DNA of 62,377 nucleotides from a virus, in IMG/VR virus record IMGVR_UViG_3300032288_001948, positions 1-62,377 of that record. One strand, given 5' to 3'. Shown piece by piece: positions 48,951 to 57,789 of this stretch. The notes below the pieces were generated by a model that was given only the letters and a program-made list of their open reading frames with translations, was not told the origin of the DNA and did not search any database. Position numbers and translations under genes: made by a program. How positions within the stretch are numbered: position 1 is the stretch's first letter; the number at the start of each line of letters is the position of its first letter.

Positions 48951-49565
48951 ATGGCGATCGCGGATATCAGTTCACTCATCAGCGAAAAATACGCGACCCA
49001 ACGGTACGCCGCTGATGCCGAGGCCAATGCTCGAATTGCGGCGGCAAACATAGGTGGTCGGTTCGATCAGGCCAATACGCAAGCACGTACAAACGCGCAG
49101 CTCGCTGAGCGGAATCTCCAGAATCGTGGCACTTTAGCCGCCATCGCAGCCGGTGGTCAGACTCCCGAGAATCTGGCGCAAGCCGATTATTACAGCGCTC
49201 AAGCGCGAACGGCGAATCAGGCCGCGGACACAGGTGGTTTTGTTGCGGGAGCGCCAAGAGGTGGAGGTATGCCGGCATCGTCGAGCCTCGGCACCAGCAC
49301 ACTTGACTCATTGTCGAGCCCGCGTGGACTCGGCTGGTTGACGAGCCCGACACCGATGCGGCAACAGGATACCGGTTTGTCTCCGGCCCGTTATGCCAAG
49401 GGTACCGCTCGTGTTCCCGGCAAGGGCGACGGCACCAAAGACACCGTGAAAGCCAAGCTGGCGCCGGGTGAAGCTGTGCTGAATAAACCTGCTGCGGAAG
49501 ACATGGGCCGCGGATTGATCGCGGCCCTTAACCAGATGGGCGCCAAGAAGATGGGGATGATTTAA
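48951..49565 (+). CDS. Virion protein with VPGKGDGTKDTV end motif
   Basis: A 204-residue product. Helical, Ala/Gln-rich first half (QARTNAQLAERNLQNRGTLA), Gly/Ser linker, then YAKGTARVPGKGDGTKDTVK and AKLAPGEAVLNKPAAEDMGR. The last block is a conserved C-terminal motif of many tail or internal virion proteins. Last gene of the late unit; its stop overlaps the stop of the convergent primase-helicase gene by 4 bases. Confidence 0.7.
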   Translation: MAIADISSLISEKYATQRYAADAEANARIAAANIGGRFDQANTQARTNAQLAERNLQNRGTLAAIAAGGQTPENLAQADYYSAQARTANQAADTGGFVAGAPRGGGMPASSSLGTSTLDSLSSPRGLGWLTSPTPMRQQDTGLSPARYAKGTARVPGKGDGTKDTVKAKLAPGEAVLNKPAAEDMGRGLIAALNQMGAKKMGMI

Positions 49566-52534
49566 TCCCCATCAACGGCTTTTAATTTACCCTTCGGCGG
49601 TGTGACTTCTGCCGAGGGGTTTTCTACGACCGCCAGATCGGGGACGTTCAGACAATCAGGGTGCTTCAGGTCCATGATGAAGCACCACGCTTGCGCTTTA
49701 CCGAACTCGGTGCCTGCACCCAATACCTTCTTGACGTTGACGTTGGTGACCACACGCATCCGGTTACCGTTGGCGTCCAGTTGGGGCACATGTAGCTCGT
49801 TAATGATCTTCAGGAAATTGGCGCCGATCTTGACGCAGTAATCCTTGAAGCCTTTGCGCAACACCCAGAGCGTCTTGTCCTCAAAGTCGAAATGCGCCAG
49901 CAACTGGTTAGTAGGCTTGCGCAAAACATTGACGATGCCATTGCTCTTGATGCGCTGGACGACGAGCGTGTTGCCGGAGATGGTTTCCAGATAGTCAGTC
50001 AACACGCCGATCGGCGACGAGTACTCATCGGTCACGACACCACGCAGCGCCGGAATCTGGACCGTCAGCGCCCAGATGCGCAGCGCCACCATGTCATAGC
50101 GGATGAGGCCAAGCTGCGAAGCGATACGGCCGGCGACAATAATCACAGCCACGACGCCGGACCAGAAGCGCTCACCCGACTGGATGTTCGCCTCCTCATC
50201 AACCCGGCGCATCTCCGCACGCACCATCTCCTTGACCGCCGCATAATTCTTGACGACGTACTGAATAAAAATTTCGCCGATGTGACCGAAGTTAAGTCTT
50301 AGATCATGCAAGAAATCGTCGGCTTCCCATTTCTTGTGGACGATTGTCTTGGGAAACTGGATTTCAAACACGCGCATCGACGCCGCAGTGCCGGCGGAAT
50401 TGTTCGTCGACAGCAGCCCATGTAAACTGTTGTTCGAGGTCGTGAGAACAATCGTGGCCTTCTCGCCTTCCGGCTTCTTCTGTGGTGTGCCATCAGGATT
50501 CAAGCGCCCGCGCACACCGGACTGCGATACACCCATGGCCATGTCGCGCGCTTCATCCAGACCGATCGTCGTGATCTCATCCACGCAGACCGGGAGATTA
50601 GAGAGTGTCGCCGCCTTGGAGTTGCGGTGACGCGCGGTCGATCCATCCTTGGTGCCGTTGATGGTGAACTTTTCCGGATCACCCCACATCGACGCAGCGG
50701 TATAGATCGACGAGGACTTTGACGCACCAGCCTCGCCGGTACAGTTCACGATCACACCACGGTGGCCAGTCATGCCCATCAGCGGTGCCGCCAGCCCCGC
50801 GAGTACAGCGAACTGGTTCTGCACATACGCAGGGTTATTGTAGAAATCCAGCAGCTCCAGCTGGCGTGCAAGCGTGCCCTTCTTGTGAATTGCGTCAGCG
50901 TGCTCCGCCGCCGTGGGACTGAGGATTACAGGCTTCACATCTCCGTTTGCGTAGACAATCGTGTCGGCGAGGATGAATGCGGTGTGCTCATCTGCCCAGC
51001 CCAAATGTGTCGCTTGAGCATCGGCAGCGGAGTGCCGCTGTAGTTCAGCGATATAGGCGACCATGTAATTCTGTAGCTCCTTCATGTCATCCGGCTGCGC
51101 ATAGACGCCGGCATTGGCCAGCACCGTAACGAATTTCTTGCGATCGTATAACGCATCAGCATCCAGTACGAACTCAATGACGCCGTCGTTCGGTTGAGTG
51201 ACACGCCAGACAATCTGTTCAATCCCGAGCACGTGATTGCGCACACGCCGTACCGGGTAGATGTCACGATCATATATGACGCGGTGAAACTCCTCGCCAT
51301 CTTTGTTGGTGGCCTTCATCGAGATGCCGCCACCCTTCATGCGGGTGTACGGTTTGGGCGCCGGAGGCAGCTCCATCTCGACCGCGACCGGACCAGCTTG
51401 TACTTGAATGACCGGCGCCGGCGCCGATTCCGTCTTACGCGCATGCCAAAGTGGAGACGAACCTTTGCCGTTGAACTCGCAGCCGACACAGCGTTCCGAG
51501 CCGCAAACAGAGGCCAGCTTCGCGCAGGTCGTCGGACCCATAGGCTTGCCGGTGGTGGGACTGCGGTAGTCAATAAGACGCTGTACTTTGGCTTCGGTGG
51601 CTTCAGGTGTATAGCCGGGATACTGATCAGAGATTTTGTGGATGAGTTTTTCGCTGTTGATGCAGAATCGCACCAGATTGAGTGCGGCCTGCCATTCCGG
51701 TTCACTCACATTACCGCGCTGTTTGGCAAGATAGCGAGCCTGTTTACAGATCGGTAGGACGGCATCCTTGAAGCTGATCGGGTCGAATTCGGTTTGCCGA
51801 TCGATATTGCTCGCGCCAAAGTAGTCGTCTACGTCGGCGCTTACGGGCTTTTTTGAAAGATACATCTCCGGGTTCACGCCTGCACGAATTACAGCATCGT
51901 TCAGCCGCTTCAGAAACGTGCCCAGTTCCGTTGGGCGACCGGGACGCAGCACCTTGACCAGACGCTTCTCACCACGCTTGTGGTTGAATGTACCAGCTAC
52001 ACGCAACACGCTGGAGGTATCAGTGGTACGCGCTGGGTCAGCCTTTAGTCCGTGGTGCTGCGCCAGTGCTTTGAGTCGCGCAGCATATGTGCGCCATTCG
52101 TCCGAAAGGATTGAGGTGTCTAATAACCAGTACACATGGAGGCCGCCACCAGACGAAGCGACCAGCGGGTATGGCAGGTGTGTGTCGGCGATAAACTCTT
52201 TAAGTCCAATGATTGCGTCGGCCTGTGTCGCGTACTTGTTATCTCCTTCACCGACGTCGAGATCGAAAAAGAAACATCTAGCTTCCTGCATATTCGTTTG
52301 CAGGCGATGTGACCAACCACCTTGCTCACCTTTGTTTGGATTCCAGACTTTTTCTTCTTTAAGCGAATGGACGCAAAAGAAAACATCCCTTGCGTCCTTA
52401 ATCTTTTCGACATGCGCCACGGCTTCGTCAATCGTATGGAATACACTGTGGGCGTAGCCCTTGTTCACCGGCGTCGCGATGCAATACAAGCCGTCAGTCG
52501 GCCACACAGACTGAAGAAATTCCGTTGGTGTCAT
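49562..52534 (-). CDS. Primase-helicase (AEP primase + DUF927-type ATPase)
   Basis: A 990-residue product. The N-terminal domain has ARCFFFDLDVGEGDN (metal-binding DLD at 91-93) and VASSGGGLHVYWLLD (the s-x-H motif at about 127-136), typical of archaeo-eukaryotic primases. CGSERCVGCEF may hold zinc. The C-terminal half carries VNCTGEAGASKSSSIYTAA, a Walker A variant, then NLPVCVDEITTI (Walker B) and KATIVLTTSNNSLHG (sensor), the DUF927 ATPase layout. Together a primer-making helicase for genome replication. Last gene of the leftward unit. Confidence 0.85.
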   Translation of the reverse strand: MTPTEFLQSVWPTDGLYCIATPVNKGYAHSVFHTIDEAVAHVEKIKDARDVFFCVHSLKEEKVWNPNKGEQGGWSHRLQTNMQEARCFFFDLDVGEGDNKYATQADAIIGLKEFIADTHLPYPLVASSGGGLHVYWLLDTSILSDEWRTYAARLKALAQHHGLKADPARTTDTSSVLRVAGTFNHKRGEKRLVKVLRPGRPTELGTFLKRLNDAVIRAGVNPEMYLSKKPVSADVDDYFGASNIDRQTEFDPISFKDAVLPICKQARYLAKQRGNVSEPEWQAALNLVRFCINSEKLIHKISDQYPGYTPEATEAKVQRLIDYRSPTTGKPMGPTTCAKLASVCGSERCVGCEFNGKGSSPLWHARKTESAPAPVIQVQAGPVAVEMELPPAPKPYTRMKGGGISMKATNKDGEEFHRVIYDRDIYPVRRVRNHVLGIEQIVWRVTQPNDGVIEFVLDADALYDRKKFVTVLANAGVYAQPDDMKELQNYMVAYIAELQRHSAADAQATHLGWADEHTAFILADTIVYANGDVKPVILSPTAAEHADAIHKKGTLARQLELLDFYNNPAYVQNQFAVLAGLAAPLMGMTGHRGVIVNCTGEAGASKSSSIYTAASMWGDPEKFTINGTKDGSTARHRNSKAATLSNLPVCVDEITTIGLDEARDMAMGVSQSGVRGRLNPDGTPQKKPEGEKATIVLTTSNNSLHGLLSTNNSAGTAASMRVFEIQFPKTIVHKKWEADDFLHDLRLNFGHIGEIFIQYVVKNYAAVKEMVRAEMRRVDEEANIQSGERFWSGVVAVIIVAGRIASQLGLIRYDMVALRIWALTVQIPALRGVVTDEYSSPIGVLTDYLETISGNTLVVQRIKSNGIVNVLRKPTNQLLAHFDFEDKTLWVLRKGFKDYCVKIGANFLKIINELHVPQLDANGNRMRVVTNVNVKKVLGAGTEFGKAQAWCFIMDLKHPDCLNVPDLAVVENPSAEVTPPKGKLKAVDGD
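49590..49625 (+). terminator. Terminator of the late unit, inside the antisense primase-helicase gene
   Basis: CCCTTCGGC and GCCGAGGGG pair fully (one U-G) around a 12-base loop and are followed by TTTTCT. It stands 25 bases after the last late gene and uses codons of the convergent gene's C-terminus. Confidence 0.75.
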
Positions 52535-52549
52535 GGTCTGTATCCTGAT

Positions 52550-52876
52550 TTATTTTTCGCCGCGTTCTTGCAACATTGCTTTGAACAAAATGCAGTAAAC
52601 GATGATGTCGTCGAGACGACCAGAGAGCGGCTCCAATCGCTCGCGCGATTTACCGGCATTCAGATCGTTAATGTATTGAATCACGGCGTCCCAATGTTTT
52701 GCCGCGTAGACCGCCCAAACAACCTCCATAGGCAGACCAAGATTCTGGCCGTTCCGGCGGAAGTTGGCAAGCCTGTCAACATCACCGGCGTACTCGCCGC
52801 CTTTCAACTTACTCAACTGGTAGATGTTCTTAATTGTCGACTCCACTAAGGCTTGGTATTTGTCGTGCGAAAACAT
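52550..52876 (-). CDS. Conserved phage protein, MazG/DUF1599-like
   Basis: A 108-residue helical product; GGGAG before ATG 52,876. KLKGGEYAGDVDRLANFRRNG, then VWAVYAAKHWDAVIQYINDL and EPLSGRLDDIIVYCILFKAM. The E-Y-x-x-D-x-D-R-L-x-N-F block and the late R-L-D-D-x-x-x-Y resemble small phage NTP-pyrophosphohydrolase-like (DUF1599/MazG) proteins. Catalysis on nucleotides would fit the replication neighbourhood, but key residues cannot be confirmed. Confidence 0.6.
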   Translation of the reverse strand: MFSHDKYQALVESTIKNIYQLSKLKGGEYAGDVDRLANFRRNGQNLGLPMEVVWAVYAAKHWDAVIQYINDLNAGKSRERLEPLSGRLDDIIVYCILFKAMLQERGEK

Positions 52877-52897
52877 TTTTTTCTCCCTTTAAGACAG

Positions 52898-52923
52898 TAA
52901 TGCCCGGCAAATACCGGGCATTA
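52898..52923 (-). other. 10-bp intercistronic hairpin
   Basis: TAATGCCCGG and CCGGGCATTA form a perfect 10-bp stem with a 6-base loop between the SSB-like gene and the next. Directly after the stem there is no T-run on the leftward strand, so a processing or stability role is likelier than termination. Confidence 0.55.
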
Positions 52924-52960
52924 CATCAGTGCGTATCAGTGCGTATCAGGGCGTATCAAT
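52921..52960 (-). repeat. 10-bp tandem repeat at the end of the SSB-like gene
   Basis: GCGTATCAGT, GCGTATCAGG and GCGTATCAAT follow one another at 52,931-52,960, preceded by a degenerate unit TTACATCAGT. The period of one helical turn puts each unit on the same face of the DNA. The last unit includes the stop codon of the SSB-like gene. Confidence 0.75.
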
Positions 52961-54047
52961 CCTCGCCCCATTCACCCAGCAGATCGGTCAGGTCATCCTC
53001 GCTGGCGACAGGCGCCGGCTTGGCGGCTTTCTTGATCGGCACCACCACATCGTCATCGTCGTCCTCGACCGGAGCCTTGGCCTTAACTTTGGGTGCGGCC
53101 TTCTTGGCAACGGGCTTCGGCGCCGGGACATCGTCCTCGTCCTCATCGTCAATGACCGGCGCCGGCTTGGCCTTGGCTACAGTCATCTTCGCGGGCGGGA
53201 TCACCACAGCATCGTCCTCGTCGTCATCGACGGCGACCGGAGCAGCCTTCTTAGGCGCCTCGATCTTGGTGCCATCGGCGCCGTTGGGCGTCCACGTACC
53301 CGACAGAAGCTGCTTGACCTCCGGCTGCTGCGACATCGGACCAACGATGGACAGCTCACTGGTTTCGAGCCAGCGATCCGGCGAGAAAATAACCTTCGCG
53401 TAATCCACGTTCGGGTCGAACTTCATCTTGGTCACGAGACGGCCGGAGTGTTTGACACCACGGGCGCGCAGCAGGTCGGTATACTGCTGGAACGCGAACC
53501 AGCCAGCCGCCTCCAGTTCAGGAGACTTCTTGTCGTAGTTCGACGTTACCGCCAGCTTCAGGCGCAGGGGCGGGAAGTTGCCCAGATTGTTGGCCGGTAC
53601 GACAACAACCATACGGTGCTGGCCACAAGCCGACACAGCCTTACCCTGTGCTGAAATCTTCGAACCCTTGGCCGACAGCGGGCAGGCTTCACAGGTGCCG
53701 CACTTGGGTTCCGGCACAGACGGGTGGGGCTTGCGGCCGTCATCCGACCAGCACTCCGGCTGACCCGGCTTCTCCGGATCGTACTCGCCCGGATAATAAG
53801 TGCGGCCCATGCGCTCGGCGTAGTCGAGGACCACGACGCGCAGGATCGGGACATTAACTTCCTCACCGTCCTCGTCGCGCTTGACCAGCGGAATCTTCTC
53901 ACCGTTGACATTGAGCGTCCAGCGTTTGCCGCCGTATGTGACGGACGGTACTGTCTGGCGTTCTTTGATGTTGCCGGCGCCGAAATACTGATCGACCTCG
54001 GCTGGCACCTTCGGGGCGTTGTCAAATAATGCTAATGCGTTGCTCAT
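52956..54047 (-). CDS. Single-stranded DNA-binding protein-like
   Basis: A 363-residue product. The N-terminal half is strand-rich (PILRVVVLDYAERMG) with a zinc-type cluster CGTCEACPLSAKG and SACGQHRMVVVVP, then RLKLAVTSNYDKKSPELEAA and VTKMKFDPNVDYAKVIFSP. The C-terminal 100 residues are low-complexity Lys/Ala/Pro alternating with Asp/Glu runs (DDDEDDAVV, DDEDEDDV), ending DLTDLLGEWGED, an acidic tip with an aromatic residue as in SSB proteins. Probably coats single strands and recruits partners. Similar proteins occur in many podoviruses next to this gene set. Confidence 0.7.
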   Translation of the reverse strand: MSNALALFDNAPKVPAEVDQYFGAGNIKERQTVPSVTYGGKRWTLNVNGEKIPLVKRDEDGEEVNVPILRVVVLDYAERMGRTYYPGEYDPEKPGQPECWSDDGRKPHPSVPEPKCGTCEACPLSAKGSKISAQGKAVSACGQHRMVVVVPANNLGNFPPLRLKLAVTSNYDKKSPELEAAGWFAFQQYTDLLRARGVKHSGRLVTKMKFDPNVDYAKVIFSPDRWLETSELSIVGPMSQQPEVKQLLSGTWTPNGADGTKIEAPKKAAPVAVDDDEDDAVVIPPAKMTVAKAKPAPVIDDEDEDDVPAPKPVAKKAAPKVKAKAPVEDDDDDVVVPIKKAAKPAPVASEDDLTDLLGEWGED

Positions 54048-54061
54048 TTATCTTCTCCAGT

Positions 54062-54448
54062 TTAAGCGCGACGAACGCGAACGACGTACTCGCGATACAC
54101 AGACACGCCGGGGGGTATGCCGCCGCCGTTCGCATCCATATATTCCTTGACAAATGTTTTCTTGATCCGGCGCTCCAGCGCGTCGAATGCGTCATGATCT
54201 TTGACCCACTGATAAAACGCGTTCCAGTCGGCGCCGGTGGGTGTGATTTCTTCTTGGCGGTAGACGATGCCCGAATCCGTCTTTGACGAGTTCTGCTGGG
54301 TGTCGTTCAGGAAGCGGAGCATCTCGCCTTCAAGGCGCTCCAACTTTTCTTTTAATGCGGCGTCCTGCTGTTCCCAATCTTTTTTCAGCTTTGAACGGGC
54401 ATCGCGGATTTTTATATAGACTTTCGTCAGCTTATTCATGTCGGTCAT
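54062..54448 (-). CDS. Conserved phage protein, possible Gp157-like
   Basis: A 128-residue product. Coiled-coil head (RSKLKKDWEQQDAALKEKLE), then SGIVYRQEEITPTGADWNAF and ALERRIKKTFVKEYM, and PPGVSVYREYVVRVRRA at the end. The same blocks recur in many phages between SSB-like and helicase genes. The ending G-V-x-V-x-R-E-x-x-V-R-V-R-R is shared with Gp157-type proteins. A replication accessory role is inferred from context. Confidence 0.65.
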   Translation of the reverse strand: MTDMNKLTKVYIKIRDARSKLKKDWEQQDAALKEKLERLEGEMLRFLNDTQQNSSKTDSGIVYRQEEITPTGADWNAFYQWVKDHDAFDALERRIKKTFVKEYMDANGGGIPPGVSVYREYVVRVRRA

Positions 54449-54466
54449 TTCAGAGTCCTTTAAGAG

Positions 54467-56020
54467 TTATTCGGTCACAGCTTTATATAAGTTCAGGATG
54501 TTATCTTGCGTAGCCTTCTTGTTGTCAACCATCTTATAGATTTGCCATTCTATAGCATGTCCTCCTAATCTTACAATAGTCATCTTACGAGTCTGACCTG
54601 TACGGTTAAACCTTTCTATAACCTGCTGATATTCGTCGTTCGAATAAATCGGCGCGTAAAAAATCAGCGTATCCGCTTCGGTCAGATTCAGGCCGTGAGC
54701 CATGACCTTGGGGTGGCACAACAGCACATGCGGGTCAGTCTGGGTTTTGAAGTCCAGAATGATTCGGTCGCGCGCCTTCGGGCTGACATCGCCGTTGATG
54801 ACGGCGCAGCTGTAATGCGGTTCCAGTTCTTTGGCCAGCGAGTTGATAATACCCTTAAAGGGTACAATCACCAGCACCTTGCCGCTGGCGCCTTGAATCG
54901 CCTCCAGCAGTGTGCGGACACGTGGCCCGTGCGGCAGATCGACATACTCCTCCGTCTCGGGGTCTTTGATGGCGCCGCACAGAATCTGGCGCAGCTTGTT
55001 GATCTTGTCGGCCGCATTGACTGCCGTGATCTGGTGCTCCTTGGCCTCGGCCTGCATCAACGTCTGCATGGCCTTGAACGCCGACTTCTGGTCAGGCGTC
55101 AGCTCGATCGTCCAGTCCTCAGTTATGACCGGGGGCAGATCGAGACAGTCGGCCTTCTTGAACCGGACGGCTGGCTGCATGGCCTCGAATGCTGTGGCGA
55201 ACGAATCAGGGCGCGGCATCCACTTGAACTGCGTCACCTGCGCCATCGTCATGCGCTTGAAGGCGCCAAAGTACTGCGGCACCCGACTCGGTGAGATGAG
55301 TCTTGTCAGCGCCCACGCGTCGGTCGGCGCGTTCGGGCATGGTGTGCCCGTCAGCAACCACAGGCGCATGTCATCGCGCAGCATCGCGCGCAAGCTCTTA
55401 TACTTTTTGGTGTCATGGTTGCGGAACATGGATGCCTCATCCACGACCACCAGATTGATGTCCGGGCGGCGCCGGATATGGTCGGCAATCTCCTGAATCC
55501 CCAGACCGTCGTGGTTCAGAATATAGAAGTCCACATCCCGGTTAAGCGCTTCCATGCGCTGAGTGCGTGAGCCATGAACGACCACGGCCTTGCGGTGCAT
55601 CAGCACATCGAAGATGTCGTTTTTCCACACGCGTTCCAGCGTGGACAGTGGCGATAGAATCAGGGCTTTCTGAATCTTGCCCTGTTGCATGAGGCAATCG
55701 GCAGCCCACAGCGCAGCCGCGGACTTACCGACGCCCATCTCAGACAAGTTGAACGCGCGTCGATTCATGGTCAGAAATTCAGCCATCACCTTTTGATGTG
55801 CGAACGGCTTGTATTTTCCGGGCCAGTTGTAACTAGTTAGAATCGGCGATGGTACGTCGATGCCAATATTCTTGAGCAGTTTTGCGCTGTCGATCGTGTG
55901 CTGTATTGCGACATTGTATTCGTCGTGATTGATCGTCTTGCTCTTAGGGATCATGTCACGAATTGCAAATGGATCAGGAACGTGCAGAAGCACGCTCTTA
56001 CTTGCTTGATGGATCATCAT
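54467..56020 (-). CDS. SNF2/DEAD-like helicase
   Basis: A 517-residue product; GAGG before ATG 56,020. FAHQKVMAEFLTMNRRAFNL, Walker A SEMGVGKSAAAL (GVGKS at 96-100), ALILSPLSTLERVWK (motif Ia), VVVDEASMFRN (DEAS in place of DEAH), WLLTGTPCPNAP (motif III) and a C-terminal lobe with KVLVIVPFKG, GDVSPKARD and QVIERFNRTGQTRK (motif VI). This is the compact SNF2-type helicase of phage replication modules. Confidence 0.9.
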   Translation of the reverse strand: MMIHQASKSVLLHVPDPFAIRDMIPKSKTINHDEYNVAIQHTIDSAKLLKNIGIDVPSPILTSYNWPGKYKPFAHQKVMAEFLTMNRRAFNLSEMGVGKSAAALWAADCLMQQGKIQKALILSPLSTLERVWKNDIFDVLMHRKAVVVHGSRTQRMEALNRDVDFYILNHDGLGIQEIADHIRRRPDINLVVVDEASMFRNHDTKKYKSLRAMLRDDMRLWLLTGTPCPNAPTDAWALTRLISPSRVPQYFGAFKRMTMAQVTQFKWMPRPDSFATAFEAMQPAVRFKKADCLDLPPVITEDWTIELTPDQKSAFKAMQTLMQAEAKEHQITAVNAADKINKLRQILCGAIKDPETEEYVDLPHGPRVRTLLEAIQGASGKVLVIVPFKGIINSLAKELEPHYSCAVINGDVSPKARDRIILDFKTQTDPHVLLCHPKVMAHGLNLTEADTLIFYAPIYSNDEYQQVIERFNRTGQTRKMTIVRLGGHAIEWQIYKMVDNKKATQDNILNLYKAVTE

Positions 56021-56021
56021 G

Positions 56022-56252
56022 TTAATGCCTCGACAATTTATCCCAGTTCACGTTGTTCACCCATTCCAGATTCGCAAGTTGCGCGTGCATCTTGTTCACA
56101 CAATCCCAACAGATCACAGAGTCATAATCGTGGTTGACAAACAAAGACTGGTTTTTCTCATCCCCGCAAAAGTCACAGGTAAAACGTCTGCTTTCCTGAT
56201 AACGCTCACGCAGAATCGCAAGAACCTTGTCCAGTTCGTCATCCGAGTTCAT
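56022..56252 (-). CDS. Small zinc-finger protein
   Basis: A 76-residue product with FTCDFCGDE and VICWDCVNK, a C-x2-C / C-x2-C pair 20 residues apart in a zinc-ribbon arrangement. A helical N-terminus (ELDKVLAILRERYQES) precedes it. It lies between nuclease and helicase genes and could bind DNA or a replication partner. The start overlaps the previous gene. Confidence 0.6.
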   Translation of the reverse strand: MNSDDELDKVLAILRERYQESRRFTCDFCGDEKNQSLFVNHDYDSVICWDCVNKMHAQLANLEWVNNVNWDKLSRH

Positions 56253-56622
56253 GGGTCATTTCACGAATTGCATTTAACATTGCAGCGCCATCCTCGGCGT
56301 TCGGTTGTTTACCTTCCGAGATCGCCTTGGACGAGCGGTCAAAAGCATCCATCCAAATGGTCAGCCAGTCAAGTCGTTTCTCATTGACCACGAACCCGAA
56401 GGCATCTTCTGCGATGATGGAGGACAAGAACGCCCGCTGGTGGACGGTCGGCACGTTGGCGCCGAACTTGGTTTCAATTGCCAAGAACACCCCGCCACGG
56501 ATAGCGTTAAAATCAGCAACGCCAATCTTGCCGAAGCCGTTGGCTGGCGGCATCCACCAGAACCAGCCGTGTTTGTCCAGAAGTTTTTTGACTTCCTTCT
56601 TGACGTCTTTTTCATTTTTCAA
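56239..56622 (-). CDS. VRR-NUC-like nuclease, TTG start
   Basis: A 127-residue product; TTG 56,622 has GGAGG at 7 bases, while no better start lies nearby. NEKDVKKEVKKLLDKHGWFW, PPANGFGKIGVADFNAIRGG, then FLAIETKFGANVPTVHQRAF. D (GVADF) and E-x-K (IETK) form the PD-(D/E)XK core used by VRR-NUC nucleases, often Holliday-junction or flap endonucleases in phages. The C-terminal helix extends to MTHELG. Confidence 0.8.
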   Translation of the reverse strand: MKNEKDVKKEVKKLLDKHGWFWWMPPANGFGKIGVADFNAIRGGVFLAIETKFGANVPTVHQRAFLSSIIAEDAFGFVVNEKRLDWLTIWMDAFDRSSKAISEGKQPNAEDGAAMLNAIREMTHELG

Positions 56623-56648
56623 TTTAGTTCCTCCTCGGTTTCCAGAAC

Positions 56649-57140
56649 TCACACACGAGTGAACGGCTTGCGTTGCACAGGCGTGAGAATTGCTTCCGGA
56701 TATGTCCACCCATATTTTTTAACGCGACATCGCACGGTATTGATACTTATTTTCTTTATTTCACACCACTCTACTAGCCGCCGCCTAACCCCTGCGATTG
56801 ATACCCACACGACTTGCACCGAGTTGCGTGCTTGTGTACGGACATTTGCCCATCGACAGTTGGACGGGGTATAATTACCATTTACATTAATGCGGTCCAA
56901 TGTGGTCCCGGCAGGTCGCGGACCCATATCAGACAAAAAGTTCTCAAACTTTTTCCAGCGCCGACAGACTTTAATACCTCTGCCTCCGTAATGCCTCCAT
57001 GTCGATCGGTTTGGATTTGTGCATCGCGTCCACATTCCCGCCCAAGAATGATACTCGGGCGAGAACTTGTTTTTGCCGGCGTGCCCGTGACGGTACGCTG
57101 GATTAGTCTTATCGATGGTATCTGCTGTTTGCTTTGCCAT
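56649..57140 (-). CDS. HNH endonuclease with C-terminal DNA-binding segment
   Basis: A 163-residue product. FSPEYHSWAGMWTRCTNPN, YGGRGIKVCRRWKKFENFL, GTTLDRINVNGNYTPSNCRW (the L-D-R-I-x-x-x-G-x-Y-x-P-x-N-C-R-W signature of phage HNH proteins), then a tail with RRLVEWCEIKKISINTVRCR, a helix-turn-helix of NUMOD type. ATG 57,140 overlaps the end of the Cas4-like gene by 32 bases. Likely a free-standing homing gene within the nuclease cluster. Confidence 0.8.
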   Translation of the reverse strand: MAKQTADTIDKTNPAYRHGHAGKNKFSPEYHSWAGMWTRCTNPNRSTWRHYGGRGIKVCRRWKKFENFLSDMGPRPAGTTLDRINVNGNYTPSNCRWANVRTQARNSVQVVWVSIAGVRRRLVEWCEIKKISINTVRCRVKKYGWTYPEAILTPVQRKPFTRV

Positions 57141-57789
57141 TGAACTCGCAATCTAGCACAGGGCACCACTGTTTGCAAAGCCCGGACTGGCGTGGCTGCC
57201 ACGTATCAGTCTTGAACGCTTGCGCGTATTGCCTCAAGTCCGGAATGAACTTGGCCCACATCGACGGGATGTCCTCACGGCGATACACCCACCGCGTCTC
57301 GCTTGCCGTCTTGGTCCAGTAAAAGCGGACATGCACGAGATCGGTGTCAGGATATAATGCGAACGTATGAAGTGCGAACAAAGATAACTGGTCCATCTTC
57401 TGGTGAGGTTTACCAGTTTTGTAGTCGACAACGTACGCGCCGGAATCATTACTTACTTTGATGTAGTCGATGATTCCGCGAAACCAGACATCTGGTGCGA
57501 AGAAGTTACAGGGCTCGCGCTTGAGATTAAGAGCGATCTTCTGTTCCACATTATGTATGCCCGGAAGCGCCTCCAGCTTCTGCATATAATCTTCATGTTG
57601 TTCTAGTCCTGCGGGTAGCGGTGTGCCGTCCAGCTGACGCAACTCGAACGCTTTATGCACACGCTCACCCCACAGCATCTGCTCGGACTTTTCCTCCTGT
57701 ACAGACTTGCTGACATACTTCGCCTCGTATTGGCGAGGACACGTCTTGAACGTGTCCAGCGCCGAGAATGACCATGCTTTAGGCTTCAC
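57109..57789 (-). CDS. Cas4/RecB-like exonuclease (PD-(D/E)XK)
   Basis: A 226-residue product; GTG 57,789 with AAAGG upstream, overlapping the previous gene by 11 bases. WSFSALDTFKTCPRQYEAKY (first Cys), WGERVHKAFELRQ, FRGIIDYIKV and VVDYKTGKPHQ (D, D-x-K core), QLSLFALHTF (motif QxxxY-like), and CKQWCPVLDCEFNGK (three Cys). The 1+3 cysteine arrangement recalls the iron-sulphur cluster of Cas4/AddB enzymes. DNA end processing in recombination or replication is likely. Confidence 0.85.
   Translation of the reverse strand: MKPKAWSFSALDTFKTCPRQYEAKYVSKSVQEEKSEQMLWGERVHKAFELRQLDGTPLPAGLEQHEDYMQKLEALPGIHNVEQKIALNLKREPCNFFAPDVWFRGIIDYIKVSNDSGAYVVDYKTGKPHQKMDQLSLFALHTFALYPDTDLVHVRFYWTKTASETRWVYRREDIPSMWAKFIPDLRQYAQAFKTDTWQPRQSGLCKQWCPVLDCEFNGKANSRYHR

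Noticed and set aside
57109-57789. Cas4-like nuclease taken as part of a CRISPR system
   Set aside because: It lies in a phage replication cluster with no Cas1 or Cas2 and no array; a recombination or end-processing role is more likely.
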